Shown: positions 10,044 to 19,784, numbered from the stretch's first letter. The stretch is DNA of 64,000 nt from Candidatus Phycosocius spiralis (GCF_030158815.1 NZ_BPFZ01000009.1:43201-107200); one strand, 5' to 3'. Numbers and translations are program-made. The notes: generated from the sequence alone by a model not told the origin.

Positions 10044-10439
10044 TTATTCCTTGATTTTAACCAGCTCAATGGCGATGCGTTGCTTGTTGGTAAGTGTCGT
10101 GAGAAGCCGCACAATATCGCGTGCGGGGAAGCCTGCTTCCCCAATTGAGGCAGAAAAAGCTTGTTCGAAATCCAAGCGGTACTTCTAAACCGCGTTTGGC
10201 TGTTCTGCGCCATCGGTCAATCATGCGATAGCGGGCAATGGCATAGACCCAAGCCATTAAGGGTTGCCTCTGATCATACATGGCCCGTTGGTATAAATCG
10301 CGGTTAAGGACTCCCGCACCAAATATTCACCATCTTCTTCCGCGCACCTTTGCACCAAAAAGGCCCGTAAACGTGGGGCTAACGCAGCTAAAAGCGCACG
10401 CGTGGCTAATGGGCTGCCCTTTGTGGGCTTGCTATCCAT
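10044..10439 (-). pseudogene. ECF RNA polymerase sigma factor pseudogene
   Basis: Three consecutive reading frames together rebuild most of an ECF sigma factor. The first (from ATG 10437-10439) gives LRAFLVQRCAEEDGEYLV and SLTAIYT, which is region 2. The second gives MYDQRQPLMAWVYAIARYRM and IDRWRR. The third gives FEQAFSASIGEAGF and LTNKQRIAIELVKIKE, the start of region 4, and then stops at TAA 10044-10046. The first break fits loss of one G in ACC-AAG-CGG, since restoring it yields T-K-R-A-M. A second frameshift lies near 10195. The DNA-recognition helix of region 4 is missing. The gene is dead, and no anti-sigma partner remains nearby. Confidence 0.85.
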
Positions 10440-10587
10440 ACCTCTAACCGATGCTCATCTATGACCATACGGTCCTCGTTCATCGGTTTTCGCGGCCGCA
10501 CTATGGTTGTTTACATCAAGGTCAAAGCTTTTCCCACAGGTTTACAGATCACAGGCTTGTACTTTTCCAGTTTAATGCCACCTTATA

Positions 10588-11160
10588 ATGATGAATTTGA
10601 TGATCCGCCGTGCCGAACATACAGATGCGCCCGCGATCGCGCAGCTGCAGCAACTTACATGGCGGGAAGCTTATGCGGGTATACTCCCCGCTCCAGTTCT
10701 TGATGGCTTAGCTTTGCCGAGATTGTTGCGCAATTGGCGCACGGAACTCATGCGCCAAGATGTGGATTTAGATTATGGATTATTTGTCGCCGAAAGTGAG
10801 GATGGTCAAGCCTTAGGCTATGCTGCATGTGGTGCGACAGAGGGGCATGAAAGTACAATTCTGGGCGATGGTGAAATCCATCAGATCTATGTGAAAGCAT
10901 CCCACCAAGGCCGTGGCCTCGGGCGTGCATTTATGCTGGCGTGTTCACGTTGGCTGGTGATGCGTGGTTTGTTCAGTGGTGGCTTATGGGTTGTTAAAGG
11001 TAATGAGAAAGCACGCGCGTTTTATGATCTAGTCGGGGGCCAATATGCTGGGGCTAAACGCGATCGCTTTCAGGGCTGGCAAATCCCAGTGGTCGCCTAT
11101 TCATGGCCAGATTTGTACGAATTGGCCGGTATTGAATCAGAAGTGCCAAGCTGGCTTTAA
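10588..11160 (+). CDS. GNAT family N-acetyltransferase
   Basis: About 190 residues. The acetyl-CoA binding motif A is present as IHQIYVKASHQGRGLGRAFM, followed by GGLWVVKGNEKARAFYDLVGG, the usual C-terminal GNAT block (N-x-x-A...FY). The substrate cannot be inferred. The start could be any of the ATGs at 10588, 10591 or 10600, because no strong ribosome-binding site is visible; the family similarity begins at MIRRAEHTDAPAI (10600). Its end overlaps the convergent CorA gene by 4 bp. Confidence 0.85.
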   Translation: MMNLMIRRAEHTDAPAIAQLQQLTWREAYAGILPAPVLDGLALPRLLRNWRTELMRQDVDLDYGLFVAESEDGQALGYAACGATEGHESTILGDGEIHQIYVKASHQGRGLGRAFMLACSRWLVMRGLFSGGLWVVKGNEKARAFYDLVGGQYAGAKRDRFQGWQIPVVAYSWPDLYELAGIESEVPSWL

Positions 11161-12152
11161 AGCCATTTACCCAGGCGGGCGAGTGAATAAATGACCACTG
11201 AGGAAGCAATCATCAAAGCCGTAGCCCAATAAGGTGCCGACGGGTCAGCAAACACGCTCATATGCTGAAAATTCATGCCAAAAAACGAGGCCAGCAAGGT
11301 CGGCGGCGCAAATAGGAGTGTGACAATCGCCATGACCTTCAAAATCTCATTCTGCCGTGCATTCACCAAGCCCAAAGTAGCATCTAAGAAGAAGGTGAGA
11401 TCATTGGTGAGTGCCTCGCCTTGACGTTGCAGAGTTTCAATGTCGGTGGCCAATAAATGAAGACGATCCTTGGGCATCGACCACGGCCCTCCATGCGCAA
11501 TTGCAAACCGGATTAAGCGTGACATGCTAGACAAGGAGTCGCGTGACTGACTGGCCCCTGCCCCCAATTGTCCAAGACGTTTAAGGATAACTTCGACCCG
11601 AATGCTACGACGTCCAACTAAGATACGTAGATTGAGCGCTTCTAATTCCTGTGCGCTGGCACTTAGAAAGTCTGCGACCCGCTCCACAAGGCTTTCAAGC
11701 AAAGCCAGCAGCACATCAGGCCCGGTTTCCACATCGCTTAAATCCGCCGACGCACGCCCAGCATTGGCTTCAAAAGCACGTAAAGCGCAATTTCGTACAG
11801 TAATGAGTGCGGATTTTGTGACAAAAAAGCTAACAATTTCGCGCTTATGCCGGATGCCTAAGCTTTTGCTCGCCATGTCATCAATCGCTGTGGGCTTGAC
11901 GCGAGCAACCACGGTGGAATGAAGAACCAAGACTTGGTTATCGATGTAAAATCGCGCCGATTCTTCTATGGCAGAGCGCTCGCTATCGGTTGGGACATCA
12001 ATGCCAAAAACCTGCTCAACCAAGGCTTCTTCATATTGGTTGGGTTGGACCAAATCAATCCACAATACATCATCCCCACCAATTTGCTCAGGCAAAGCCT
12101 GGCTTAACTCAACCGGTGCAGAGGAAGACTTTGTAAAAAAGGTAAGGCTCAT
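11157..12152 (-). CDS. CorA-type divalent metal ion transporter
   Basis: A 331-residue inner-membrane channel of the CorA family. It has a long N-terminal cytoplasmic alpha/beta domain, a coiled-coil stalk, and two C-terminal membrane helices. The signature GMN sits at the end of the first helix (LLASFFGMNFQHM, near residue 290), and the second helix is ALMIASSVVIYSLARL. It likely carries Mg2+ or Co2+/Ni2+; the sequence alone does not separate these. The convergent GNAT gene overlaps its stop by 4 bp. Confidence 0.9.
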   Translation of the reverse strand: MSLTFFTKSSSAPVELSQALPEQIGGDDVLWIDLVQPNQYEEALVEQVFGIDVPTDSERSAIEESARFYIDNQVLVLHSTVVARVKPTAIDDMASKSLGIRHKREIVSFFVTKSALITVRNCALRAFEANAGRASADLSDVETGPDVLLALLESLVERVADFLSASAQELEALNLRILVGRRSIRVEVILKRLGQLGAGASQSRDSLSSMSRLIRFAIAHGGPWSMPKDRLHLLATDIETLQRQGEALTNDLTFFLDATLGLVNARQNEILKVMAIVTLLFAPPTLLASFFGMNFQHMSVFADPSAPYWATALMIASSVVIYSLARLGKWL

Positions 12153-12207
12153 TGGGTGGGTATTAACCCAGTTTCAGCATTTGCCAATCCATCAAAGCAC
12201 AATCACC

Positions 12208-13140
12208 CTAACCTGTCATTTTTTTGACCTGTGTGCGCTTGGTCACAGCATGCTCAAGTGAATCAACAACTTGATTAGATAGCCTCATGTCGCGACCGGC
12301 AATGTCGATCAATTGCTTGACGGCAAAACCATGCATTTCCACAATATCATCTTCGAGATTGCCCTGTGCGCTGGCCAACGCCACATATTTAAGCAAGGAA
12401 TTGGCCGCCCGCTGCAATAAGCCGTCGCGCATCTCAATGTTCTGCACCGTTATTGGGGCAGTGATTTGGGTGATTTGGCTGTCCAAAGAGTCCATGCTTG
12501 CGCTTACTAGCTCATCACTGTGCATCGCCTCATCCTCGCTGGGGCCCCATGGGCGTTCCTTGACATCAAAATCAGTCAAATCAAGGTTTTGGAGGTCAAT
12601 GTCAGGGGCATGGTCTGACCGTCTACGCTTTTGATGCACCAACATAGGATCGATTTTGCGCCTGCGACATGGGCCAATATAGGTGTCTGAAACAATAAAT
12701 TCGCGGTGCATATTCAAGACAGCATCCAAACGCTCTGCCACGCCTATTGTGGTAAAGGGTTTTGCCAGAAACTCGTCAATACCTGCATCACGGGCAGCAA
12801 CCAAACAATTTTTTGTTCCAAAACTTGTGATCATGATAATCGGAATGGCGGCATTGAAACGTGGCATCCTCGCACGTGCTTCAGAACGGATCCTTTCGGC
12901 CAAGGCAATGCCAGACATGCCTGGCATCCGAAAATCGGTGATGAGGATATCAATATGCTCTGATTCAAGGCGCTGTAAGGCACGATCCGCCCGATCAGCT
13001 GTTGTCAAATCAAAAAGGCCTAAGCCATTTAAAATACTGGTTAGAATTATCCGAATATGGCTGTGATCATCCACCAGCAAAATGCGCTTGTTGGTAAAAT
13101 CCTGGGACCGTGATTGGGTAATTTTACGTATGGACGACAT
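12208..13140 (-). CDS. Receiver-domain response regulator with alphaproteobacterial C-terminal extension
   Basis: A 310-residue protein. A CheY-like receiver occupies about residues 17-145: acidic pair in LLVDDHSHIRI, phosphoacceptor Asp in DILITDFRMPGMSG, Thr/Ser switch in IIMITSFG, and Lys in FLAKPF. After it comes FIVSDTYIGPCRRRK, a motif common in alphaproteobacterial single-domain receivers. The C-terminal ~150 residues are predicted helical and contain no DNA-binding or enzymatic domain I recognise. It probably relays by protein contact. No cognate histidine kinase is adjacent. Confidence 0.88.
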   Translation of the reverse strand: MSSIRKITQSRSQDFTNKRILLVDDHSHIRIILTSILNGLGLFDLTTADRADRALQRLESEHIDILITDFRMPGMSGIALAERIRSEARARMPRFNAAIPIIMITSFGTKNCLVAARDAGIDEFLAKPFTTIGVAERLDAVLNMHREFIVSDTYIGPCRRRKIDPMLVHQKRRRSDHAPDIDLQNLDLTDFDVKERPWGPSEDEAMHSDELVSASMDSLDSQITQITAPITVQNIEMRDGLLQRAANSLLKYVALASAQGNLEDDIVEMHGFAVKQLIDIAGRDMRLSNQVVDSLEHAVTKRTQVKKMTG

Positions 13141-13211
13141 CGCTCACCTAACCATGATGGCGGAAGTTTAACCTAAATTGAATAAAAATCTGTTTATCTG
13201 GTTTAAGTCAA

Positions 13212-14300
13212 TTAAGCCATCATGCCAGCTTTTTGAGCAAAATGATAAGCGGCTTCTGCCAGCGGGCGAACACGGTCAATATGATCTTGTGCATGGACAC
13301 TTGCAGCCGTCCCGTCGCGGACCCGCCCGACAATGCCTTGAATAATCCCAGCCAAGCGAAACATGTTATAGGCAAAATACCAATCGATATTCTCAATTTT
13401 GGCACGCCCTGTTCCCTCACAATAAAGCGCGCTATAGCGTTCAATCGATGGGATACCCATAGCCTCCAAATTGAGCCCAGCGAGGCCAGAACGCTGGCCC
13501 GATGGCATCACCCAATTCATGAGATGATAGGTGAAATCCCCTAAAGGATCGCCAAGTGTGGATAATTCCCAATCTAATACAGCTAAGACTTGCGGGTCGC
13601 TTGGGTGTAAGATCAAATTATCAAGGCGATAATCGCCATGCACAATACTGGTGGTTTCACCTTCTGGGATGGATTTGGGCAGCCATTCAATTAAGGCATC
13701 CATCTGTGCTATTTTGGTGGTCTCAGATAATTGATACTGGCTGGTCCAACGGCTGATTTGGCGTGAAAAATAAGAGCCGCTTTTGCCAAAATCTTCAAGC
13801 CCAATCGCTTTGTAATCAGTGGTATGGAGCGCTGCGAGCGTTGCAATCTTAGCCTCATAAATCGCTGTGCGTTCGCCAGGTGTACTGGCAGGCAACGACC
13901 CGTCCCATAAAATCCGACCTTCAACACAATCCATCACATAAAACATTGTGCCAATCACGCCTTCATCCAAACAAAGCCCATACGGCTTGGCGACTGGAAA
14001 GCCGGTAGGGTAGAGGGCAGAGATCACCTTATATTCTCGATCGACAGCATGGGCGGAGGGAAGAAGTTTTCCTGGCGGCTTACGACGCAACACATATTTC
14101 TGGCGCGGTGTTTTAAGCTGATAGGTCGGGTTGGATTGTCCGCCTTTAAATTGGACGATCTCCAATGGACCCTCAAAGCAGTCGATATTGGCCTGCATCC
14201 AAGCCGTTAGTGCGGGCGTATCGAGTTGGTATCGGGGATCAACAGGCTTGGTACCGCTATAAAGATAGGCTTCAGCTCCTTGCATAATGAAGGTTCCCAC
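13212..14300 (-). CDS. Aminoglycoside-phosphotransferase-like kinase (ACAD10/11-N type)
   Basis: About 362 residues with the APH/choline-kinase fold. The N-lobe begins IVQFKGGQSNPTYQL and contains YVLRRKPPGKLLPSAHAV. The catalytic loop is SIVHGDYRLDNLILHP and the metal-binding motif is AVLDWELSTLGDP. This set matches the phosphotransferases fused to acyl-CoA dehydrogenases in ACAD10/11 and common next to acyl-CoA metabolism genes. Here it stands alone, upstream of no obvious partner. The substrate is unknown, possibly hydroxyacyl-CoA-related. Internal Met 6 is an alternative start. It is not expected to be an antibiotic-resistance gene. Confidence 0.85.
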   Translation of the reverse strand: MGTFIMQGAEAYLYSGTKPVDPRYQLDTPALTAWMQANIDCFEGPLEIVQFKGGQSNPTYQLKTPRQKYVLRRKPPGKLLPSAHAVDREYKVISALYPTGFPVAKPYGLCLDEGVIGTMFYVMDCVEGRILWDGSLPASTPGERTAIYEAKIATLAALHTTDYKAIGLEDFGKSGSYFSRQISRWTSQYQLSETTKIAQMDALIEWLPKSIPEGETTSIVHGDYRLDNLILHPSDPQVLAVLDWELSTLGDPLGDFTYHLMNWVMPSGQRSGLAGLNLEAMGIPSIERYSALYCEGTGRAKIENIDWYFAYNMFRLAGIIQGIVGRVRDGTAASVHAQDHIDRVRPLAEAAYHFAQKAGMMA

Positions 14301-14338
14301 CTGGCCAAATGTGTTTGTTGGTGCTGGCTTAACCGAAT

Positions 14339-15643
14339 TTAGGATGTCAATAAAGCTGGATTATCAGACTTCCGGTTCAACTCCCGCCAGCCAATGTCGC
14401 GACGGTAAAACCCAATTGGCCAATCAATAGCATCAACAATCTCATAGGCCGTTTCAAGTGCTTTTTGAAGGGTTGCTCCCGTTCCCACCGCATTGAGTAC
14501 CCGACCGCCCGCAGCACGTAAAGTTCCATCGCCGTCGCGGGTCGTGCCAGCATGCAACACATAGCCTTGCTCACCCCATTGGTTTGCTGCTTCCTCGCCA
14601 ATACTGGAACCTGTTTGGGGATGATCAGGATAGCCTTGCGCAGCGAGTACGACAACAGCAGCACTCTGATCGTTTAGGTGAAAAGTGGGTGCTTGATCTA
14701 ATTCACCCCGCGCACAGGCCATAAGCACAGAGGCAAGATCGCCTTCAAACCGCGCCAACAAAGCCTGACATTCAGGATCGCCAAAGCGCGCATTATATTC
14801 AACCAGCTTTGGCCCTTGCGGGGTTAACATCAAACCCGCGTATAAAACCCCACAAAATGGCATGCCTAACGTGTTCATGGCCCGCAAAGTCGGATCAATA
14901 AAGCGTTCCATAATATCGTCAACAAAAACAGGTGTTACCAAGCTTGTGGGAGAATAAGCGCCCATACCGCCGGTATTGGGTCCCTTTTCACCGTCATAGG
15001 CGCGCTTATGATCTTGAGCGGAACCAAAATAGCGGCTCGTTTTGCCGTCACATAAGGCAAAAAACGAAACTTCTTCCCCCACCATATGCTCTTCAATAAC
15101 AACTTGAGAACCCGCACCGCCAAAGCGACCGCCAAACAGATCAGCAATGGTCTGTTCCGCCTCCTGTAAGTCTGTTGTAATGACAACGCCCTTGCCTGCC
15201 GCCAAGCCATCCGCCTTGATCACAAAAGGGCCTGAGCGGGTGCGCAAATACGCCACAGCTTTGTCTTTGTCCTCAAAGATTGTATAGGCAGCGCTAGGAA
15301 TATCATTGGCTTGACACAAGGCCTTGGTAAAAGCTTTGGAGCTTTCGAGTTGAGCGGCACCCTGGGTTGGGCCAAAACAGGCAATTCCAGCTTGTTGCAA
15401 ATTATCTGCTAATCCTGCTGCCAATGCCACCTCCGGCCCAACCACCACCAAATCAATGTGTTCAGCCACTGCGTAGTTCACTAAGCTTGCCACATCATCG
15501 CTTGCAATTGGGGCCAATGCCGCTAAGGTTCCTATACCTGGGTTACCGGGTGCTACAACCAGAAAGCTGACCTTGGGGCTATCTTTCAGCACTTTTGCCA
15601 ATGCATGTTCGCGCCCACCCGATCCAACCACCATCACACGCAT
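14339..15643 (-). CDS. purD: Phosphoribosylamine--glycine ligase
   Basis: A 434-residue GAR synthetase, step 2 of de novo purine synthesis (phosphoribosylamine + glycine + ATP). N-terminal MRVMVVGSGGREHALAKVL, then VVVGPEVALAAGLAD, the ATP-grasp domain with FVIKADGLAAGKGVVI, and the signature FGDPECQALLARFEGDL. Length and all domains are complete. Followed 38 bp downstream by the APH-like kinase on the same strand. Confidence 0.97.
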   Translation of the reverse strand: MRVMVVGSGGREHALAKVLKDSPKVSFLVVAPGNPGIGTLAALAPIASDDVASLVNYAVAEHIDLVVVGPEVALAAGLADNLQQAGIACFGPTQGAAQLESSKAFTKALCQANDIPSAAYTIFEDKDKAVAYLRTRSGPFVIKADGLAAGKGVVITTDLQEAEQTIADLFGGRFGGAGSQVVIEEHMVGEEVSFFALCDGKTSRYFGSAQDHKRAYDGEKGPNTGGMGAYSPTSLVTPVFVDDIMERFIDPTLRAMNTLGMPFCGVLYAGLMLTPQGPKLVEYNARFGDPECQALLARFEGDLASVLMACARGELDQAPTFHLNDQSAAVVVLAAQGYPDHPQTGSSIGEEAANQWGEQGYVLHAGTTRDGDGTLRAAGGRVLNAVGTGATLQKALETAYEIVDAIDWPIGFYRRDIGWRELNRKSDNPALLTS

Positions 15644-15921
15644 TTGACTTCCACTATCTTTGGCACCTGAGCAATAGCAGGTGCGTCGCTCCTAAATGAC
15701 TCTAGCCGCTCTAGGCAGTCATCGACTTTGCGTCAAGCAACACAGGCCAAGTTTCGCCTTTAAACGGTCTTGAATAATTCCTAAATGCTTTCATTGTCTC
15801 AGATAGGGTGGAGTACAGATAGTTAGATCGCGCAAATCAGAGTAAGTATGTTGACCATTACAATCTAAAGACAAGACAGCATGACCAGACATTATGACTT
15901 GGCACGCAGTGAGGGACGGTT

Positions 15922-17166
15922 TTGACTACGACCGATCTGGGCCCCATCACGATAACAGACATCGGGGATGCAAGACCCCCTGTTTGGACTTTTAGTGCGG
16001 TTTTAACGGCACATATTTTTGTGTCTGCCCTCATTTTACACTACACAAGCCCCATCACCATTCCTAAGTTCGCAGACCGAATCGATATCGTTACCTTGGA
16101 AGACGTGGTGCCTCTGTTACCCCACATAAACCCAGAAGTTCCCCCAAACACGGCCCCGATTATGCCCAAGCCAGATGCGGTGGTAGTGCCAGAGGCCGCT
16201 GCACCAGTGAACCACAATACCAGCCCCACCCAGCCATCAATCGCGAAACAACCGCACATAGCCGAACCCACTCGATCCAATGTAATCCGTGTCCCCGATG
16301 TCGATTCTAACCAACAACCGACCCCCGTTCCCAAATCCGTGACACCGCTCAAAAGCCCATTGCCTGGAACCACCCCAATTTTACCTAAAGATCTACCGCC
16401 AACAGACCAAGCCATTGCGCCCTTACCCGCTAAACGCCCTAACGATCAACCCAGCCCAATGTTGCGCGAACCTCCACCTGCCTCACTCCAAATTCAGGGT
16501 AAGAATTCCACCCCAAACGCAACTCCTGCTTTACCCAAGGCAGCCGAGGTCACAATGACTAACCCCATCCAACGAGAAGTCGCTAAATCATCATCTCCAT
16601 CAGAGACACCCAAACCGCAACTGGCCCTGCCCAAGGTGCAAGTCCCCCGCATTCCTCAATTGGATAGACGCCAACCAGAATCAGCCATAGCCACCCCCAC
16701 CGCTGAAGGAGAAAAGATCGCCCCCACCGGTGCTATTGGGGAGGGACAAAAGGTAAATGGGACTACAGGTGCAACAATCACCCAAGGTATGCCTAACCAA
16801 GGGGCTGATACAGCTTTAACCGGGGGAGGCGGGGGATCTTTACCACGCCGTCTCGGCGGTGCTGGCGTGACTGGCATTTTCCCATCCAGTCAAAATAACG
16901 ACATTTTAAGCCGCATGGCACGCAGTGGTGAATGCGCACGGATCAATCGTCCACGCGATGCCAAATGCCCTGACTGGAAACCATTGGAGGCCACCTCGAC
17001 ACGACCAAACAAATCTTACAGCATCGCCGTGCCAAAAGATGCAGCACCTGGACGCTATGAAATTGGTACCAACCCCTTGCCTCTATGCGCAAAAGGCACA
17101 CCCCAAGCACAATTTGGACTTTCTTGCCTGCCCAGCATGGAAGGCCCTGGCATTCCCAAACCTTGA
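15922..17166 (+). CDS. TonB-like proline-rich membrane-anchored protein
   Basis: A 414-residue protein with a short cytoplasmic N-terminus and one membrane helix (about 22-40, TFSAVLTAHIFVSALILHY). A very long Pro/Thr/Ala/Lys-rich periplasmic region follows, as in TonB-type energy transducers. The C-terminal ~120 residues contain a Gly-rich linker and two or three Cys in short motifs (GECARINR, AKCPDWKPL). I do not see a canonical TonB C-terminal domain. The start is TTG 15922-15924, supported by GAGGGA five bases upstream; no ATG fits. No exbB/exbD or receptor gene is adjacent. Function unknown. Confidence 0.7.
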   Translation: MTTTDLGPITITDIGDARPPVWTFSAVLTAHIFVSALILHYTSPITIPKFADRIDIVTLEDVVPLLPHINPEVPPNTAPIMPKPDAVVVPEAAAPVNHNTSPTQPSIAKQPHIAEPTRSNVIRVPDVDSNQQPTPVPKSVTPLKSPLPGTTPILPKDLPPTDQAIAPLPAKRPNDQPSPMLREPPPASLQIQGKNSTPNATPALPKAAEVTMTNPIQREVAKSSSPSETPKPQLALPKVQVPRIPQLDRRQPESAIATPTAEGEKIAPTGAIGEGQKVNGTTGATITQGMPNQGADTALTGGGGGSLPRRLGGAGVTGIFPSSQNNDILSRMARSGECARINRPRDAKCPDWKPLEATSTRPNKSYSIAVPKDAAPGRYEIGTNPLPLCAKGTPQAQFGLSCLPSMEGPGIPKP

Positions 17167-17205
17167 TTCCTGCACACCTCAACCAAGAATGAAAAGAACA
17201 AGGGG

Positions 17206-18744
17206 TTATCCGGCTGCTTGTGCATCCACACCGCGTTCACGCTTAGCCCGTAATCGGGCCAAAGCACTTGCGTAGGCCTTTGCGGAAGCCACCAAAGTAT
17301 CCGCATCGGCCGAACGCGCTGTCACCATTCGCCCATGCTCACTCAAACGGACAGACACTTCGGCTTGGGCGTCGGTGCCTTCGGTGACAGCATGCACCTG
17401 ATAGAGATCAAGCGTGGCATGATGGGGTACGAGCGCGGAGATTGCGTTAAAAACTGCATCGACTGGCCCATTGCCGCGCTGGGTTGTCCAAACAGGTTTG
17501 CCATCAATTTCAAGATCAATTTCGGCAGTTTGGGGGCCATCTGTTCCTGCCACAACGCGTAGTCGAACAACCTTAATAGTTTCATCCAAATGGGCGGCAG
17601 CATCATCGACCAATGCAATGATATCATCGTCATAGACATGTTTTTTGCGGTCTGCCAGAGCTTTAAATCGTCCAAACGCATCTTGGAACGCATTGTCTGA
17701 CAACTCATAGCCTAAATCGTGCAGTTTATCCTTAAAGGCGTGGCGGCCAGAATGCTTGCCCATCACAAGATTGGTCGAACCTTGACCGACATCTTCGGGG
17801 CGCATGATTTCATAGGTTTGCGCGTGCTTCAGCATACCATCCTGATGGATACCGCTTTCATGGGCAAAGGCATTTTTACCCACAATCGCTTTGTTATATT
17901 GCACGGGAAAGCCCGTGATACGACTGACCATTTTGGAAGCCATCAACAGGCGTGTCGCGTCAACTCGGCTGCTATAGGGCATGCCATCGCCCCGCACCCT
18001 TAAAGCCATGACAATTTCTTCAAGCGCCGCATTGCCTGCCCGTTCACCCAAACCATTGATTGCACACTCAATCTGGCGTGCACCACCTTGAACTGCTGCT
18101 AATGAATTGGCCACGGCCAATCCCAAGTCATTATGGCAATGGGCCGAAAAAATCACTTGATCGGCGCCTGGTACGCGGGCAATGACATCGGCGAAAAGCG
18201 CGCCATACTCGTTGGGAAAAGAATAACCGACCGTGTCGGGCAGATTAATGGTGGTTGCCCCAGCGCGGATCGCGATTTCAACCGCGCGCAGCAAAAACTC
18301 GCGCTCGGTCCTCGTGGCATCCTCTGCCGACCATTCGACGTCATCGGTGTGATTGCGCGCCAGTGAAACAGAAGCGTGAATGGCTTCAAGAACGGCTTGA
18401 GGTTCCATCTGAAGCTTGTGCTTCATATGGATGGGTGAGGTTGAAATGAAGGTGTGAATGCGTTGACGTGGTGCCGGTTTAATGGCCTCAGCACAGCGTT
18501 CAATGTCTGTAGTTCCTGCCCGCGATAACCCGCACACCACACTCGATTTGACGGTTTTGGCGATCGCATGCACCGCCTCAAAGTCGCCCTGACTGGCAAT
18601 TGGAAAGCCTGCTTCGATTACGTCAACACGCATATCTTCAAGCACTTTAGCAAGCTCGATTTTTTCATTGTGGGTCATGGAGGCACCAGGCGATTGCTCG
18701 CCATCGCGCATGGTGGTGTCAAAAATACAGATAGCTTGGGTCAT
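17206..18744 (-). CDS. leuA: 2-isopropylmalate synthase
   Basis: A 512-residue enzyme for the first committed step of leucine synthesis (2-oxoisovalerate + acetyl-CoA). The catalytic TIM barrel begins IFDTTMRDGEQSPGASM, with metal ligands in FSAHCHNDLGLAVAN and the AFAHESGIHQDGMLKH segment. The regulatory LeuA dimer domain follows from about residue 390 and ends in LSEHGRMVTARSADAD. It is complete for the ~510-residue type. I looked for a leucine-rich leader peptide upstream and did not find a convincing one. Confidence 0.96.
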   Translation of the reverse strand: MTQAICIFDTTMRDGEQSPGASMTHNEKIELAKVLEDMRVDVIEAGFPIASQGDFEAVHAIAKTVKSSVVCGLSRAGTTDIERCAEAIKPAPRQRIHTFISTSPIHMKHKLQMEPQAVLEAIHASVSLARNHTDDVEWSAEDATRTEREFLLRAVEIAIRAGATTINLPDTVGYSFPNEYGALFADVIARVPGADQVIFSAHCHNDLGLAVANSLAAVQGGARQIECAINGLGERAGNAALEEIVMALRVRGDGMPYSSRVDATRLLMASKMVSRITGFPVQYNKAIVGKNAFAHESGIHQDGMLKHAQTYEIMRPEDVGQGSTNLVMGKHSGRHAFKDKLHDLGYELSDNAFQDAFGRFKALADRKKHVYDDDIIALVDDAAAHLDETIKVVRLRVVAGTDGPQTAEIDLEIDGKPVWTTQRGNGPVDAVFNAISALVPHHATLDLYQVHAVTEGTDAQAEVSVRLSEHGRMVTARSADADTLVASAKAYASALARLRAKRERGVDAQAAG

Positions 18745-19048
18745 GATTATAAATGGCCTGATTTGGTAAAAAATAAAAGATTGAGCTCACTGGCTCGGCC
18801 CTGTGTAGCTCATTTTACCCCTAGGTTCCGACCCAAAACCAATTAGCCTAAGAACCCGTGCGCGCCTAAGGGCATTAAAGCAGACCTAGAAATTCTGACC
18901 AAAAACACAGCTTACTAGCTAAATCACCCAAACTGATAGGCCCGATAAAGCATAAAATGCTGAGATATTCGCAAAATAGGGATAAATCATGCCCATAAAG
19001 TTGCAATTATCCCAAGCAGTGGAATTATAGACCACATCAAGCTTCTAA
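18745..19048. other. Intergenic region upstream of leuA
   Basis: About 300 bp between leuA and the TVP38 gene, both on the minus strand. It must hold the leuA promoter. I see no clear terminator, operator or leader peptide. Confidence 0.4.
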
Positions 19049-19780
19049 TCAAGGCTTTGGCGTATCTACTTTGGCTTGTCCCCGCAAAAGCATGGGGCGC
19101 AAGATGGCAATTACCACAAGATAAACCAGCGTGGCTGCGACAAAAAACCAAAGCGCGCCTTGGTTTTGCCCTTTCATGACTTCGCCCAACCCATGCGCGC
19201 CAAAGGCAACGAGGCATATTTTCGGCAAGATACCAAGGCCCGTCCCCCCGATGAACGATGCTAAGGAGACCTTGGCGGCACCCAGCGCCATATTGCACAG
19301 AATAAACGGGCCGGAGGGAACAAAGCGTATAATCAAACTTGCCCAAAAACCGTTCCTTCCAATAAAGCTGACCGCCCGGCCACCACGTCCACCCGTCAGC
19401 TTAGATAAGGCGGATGCCCCTCCAGCCCGACCCAGTAAAAAGCCGACTTGGGCGGAAACCAAGGTCGCAACCCAACTCACCACAATACCTTCAGTTGGGC
19501 CAAATACGGCCACCGTAGCTGCAATCAAAACGACTTGAGGGGCACCGATAAATGCCAAGGCGGTAAAAGTCGCAGTCACTGCCCCCAAGGCCCACCAAGC
19601 ATGACGTAACCCCCTTAAGAAGTGGGCAATCCCACTTTGGTCAAGATCAATGAATACCATGCCAATGGTCACAACAATGCCAGCAAGGCTAAACAAAAAA
19701 ACAGCGACCCAAACCGCTCGAGCAGCGGTCGAATCCATCTGGGTAAAAAAAAGGTAGAGGCGCTTTAGCCATAATGGCAT
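19049..19780 (-). CDS. TVP38/TMEM64 family membrane protein
   Basis: A 243-residue inner-membrane protein with about six hydrophobic segments and the VTT/SNARE-associated (DedA-like) core. The core has FIGAPQVVLIAATVAVFGP, then GFLLGRAGGASALSK, then IIRFVPSGPFILCNMALGAA (the conserved 'R..P..P....N...G' element). Related proteins act as lipid scramblases or in envelope homeostasis; the role here is not known. It ends the smpB-dapA side of the cluster, 4 bp after the smpB stop, so it is probably co-transcribed. Confidence 0.82.
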   Translation of the reverse strand: MPLWLKRLYLFFTQMDSTAARAVWVAVFLFSLAGIVVTIGMVFIDLDQSGIAHFLRGLRHAWWALGAVTATFTALAFIGAPQVVLIAATVAVFGPTEGIVVSWVATLVSAQVGFLLGRAGGASALSKLTGGRGGRAVSFIGRNGFWASLIIRFVPSGPFILCNMALGAAKVSLASFIGGTGLGILPKICLVAFGAHGLGEVMKGQNQGALWFFVAATLVYLVVIAILRPMLLRGQAKVDTPKP

Positions 19781-19784
19781 CGCA

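Noticed and set aside
13212..14300. Antibiotic-resistance aminoglycoside phosphotransferase
   Set aside because: The sequence matches the ACAD10/11-associated kinase branch of the APH fold, not the aminoglycoside kinases, and the locus is not mobile.
18745..18900. Leucine leader peptide and attenuator upstream of leuA
   Set aside because: A nine-codon frame with two Leu codons was seen, but there is no Leu run and no terminator hairpin, so it is not convincing.
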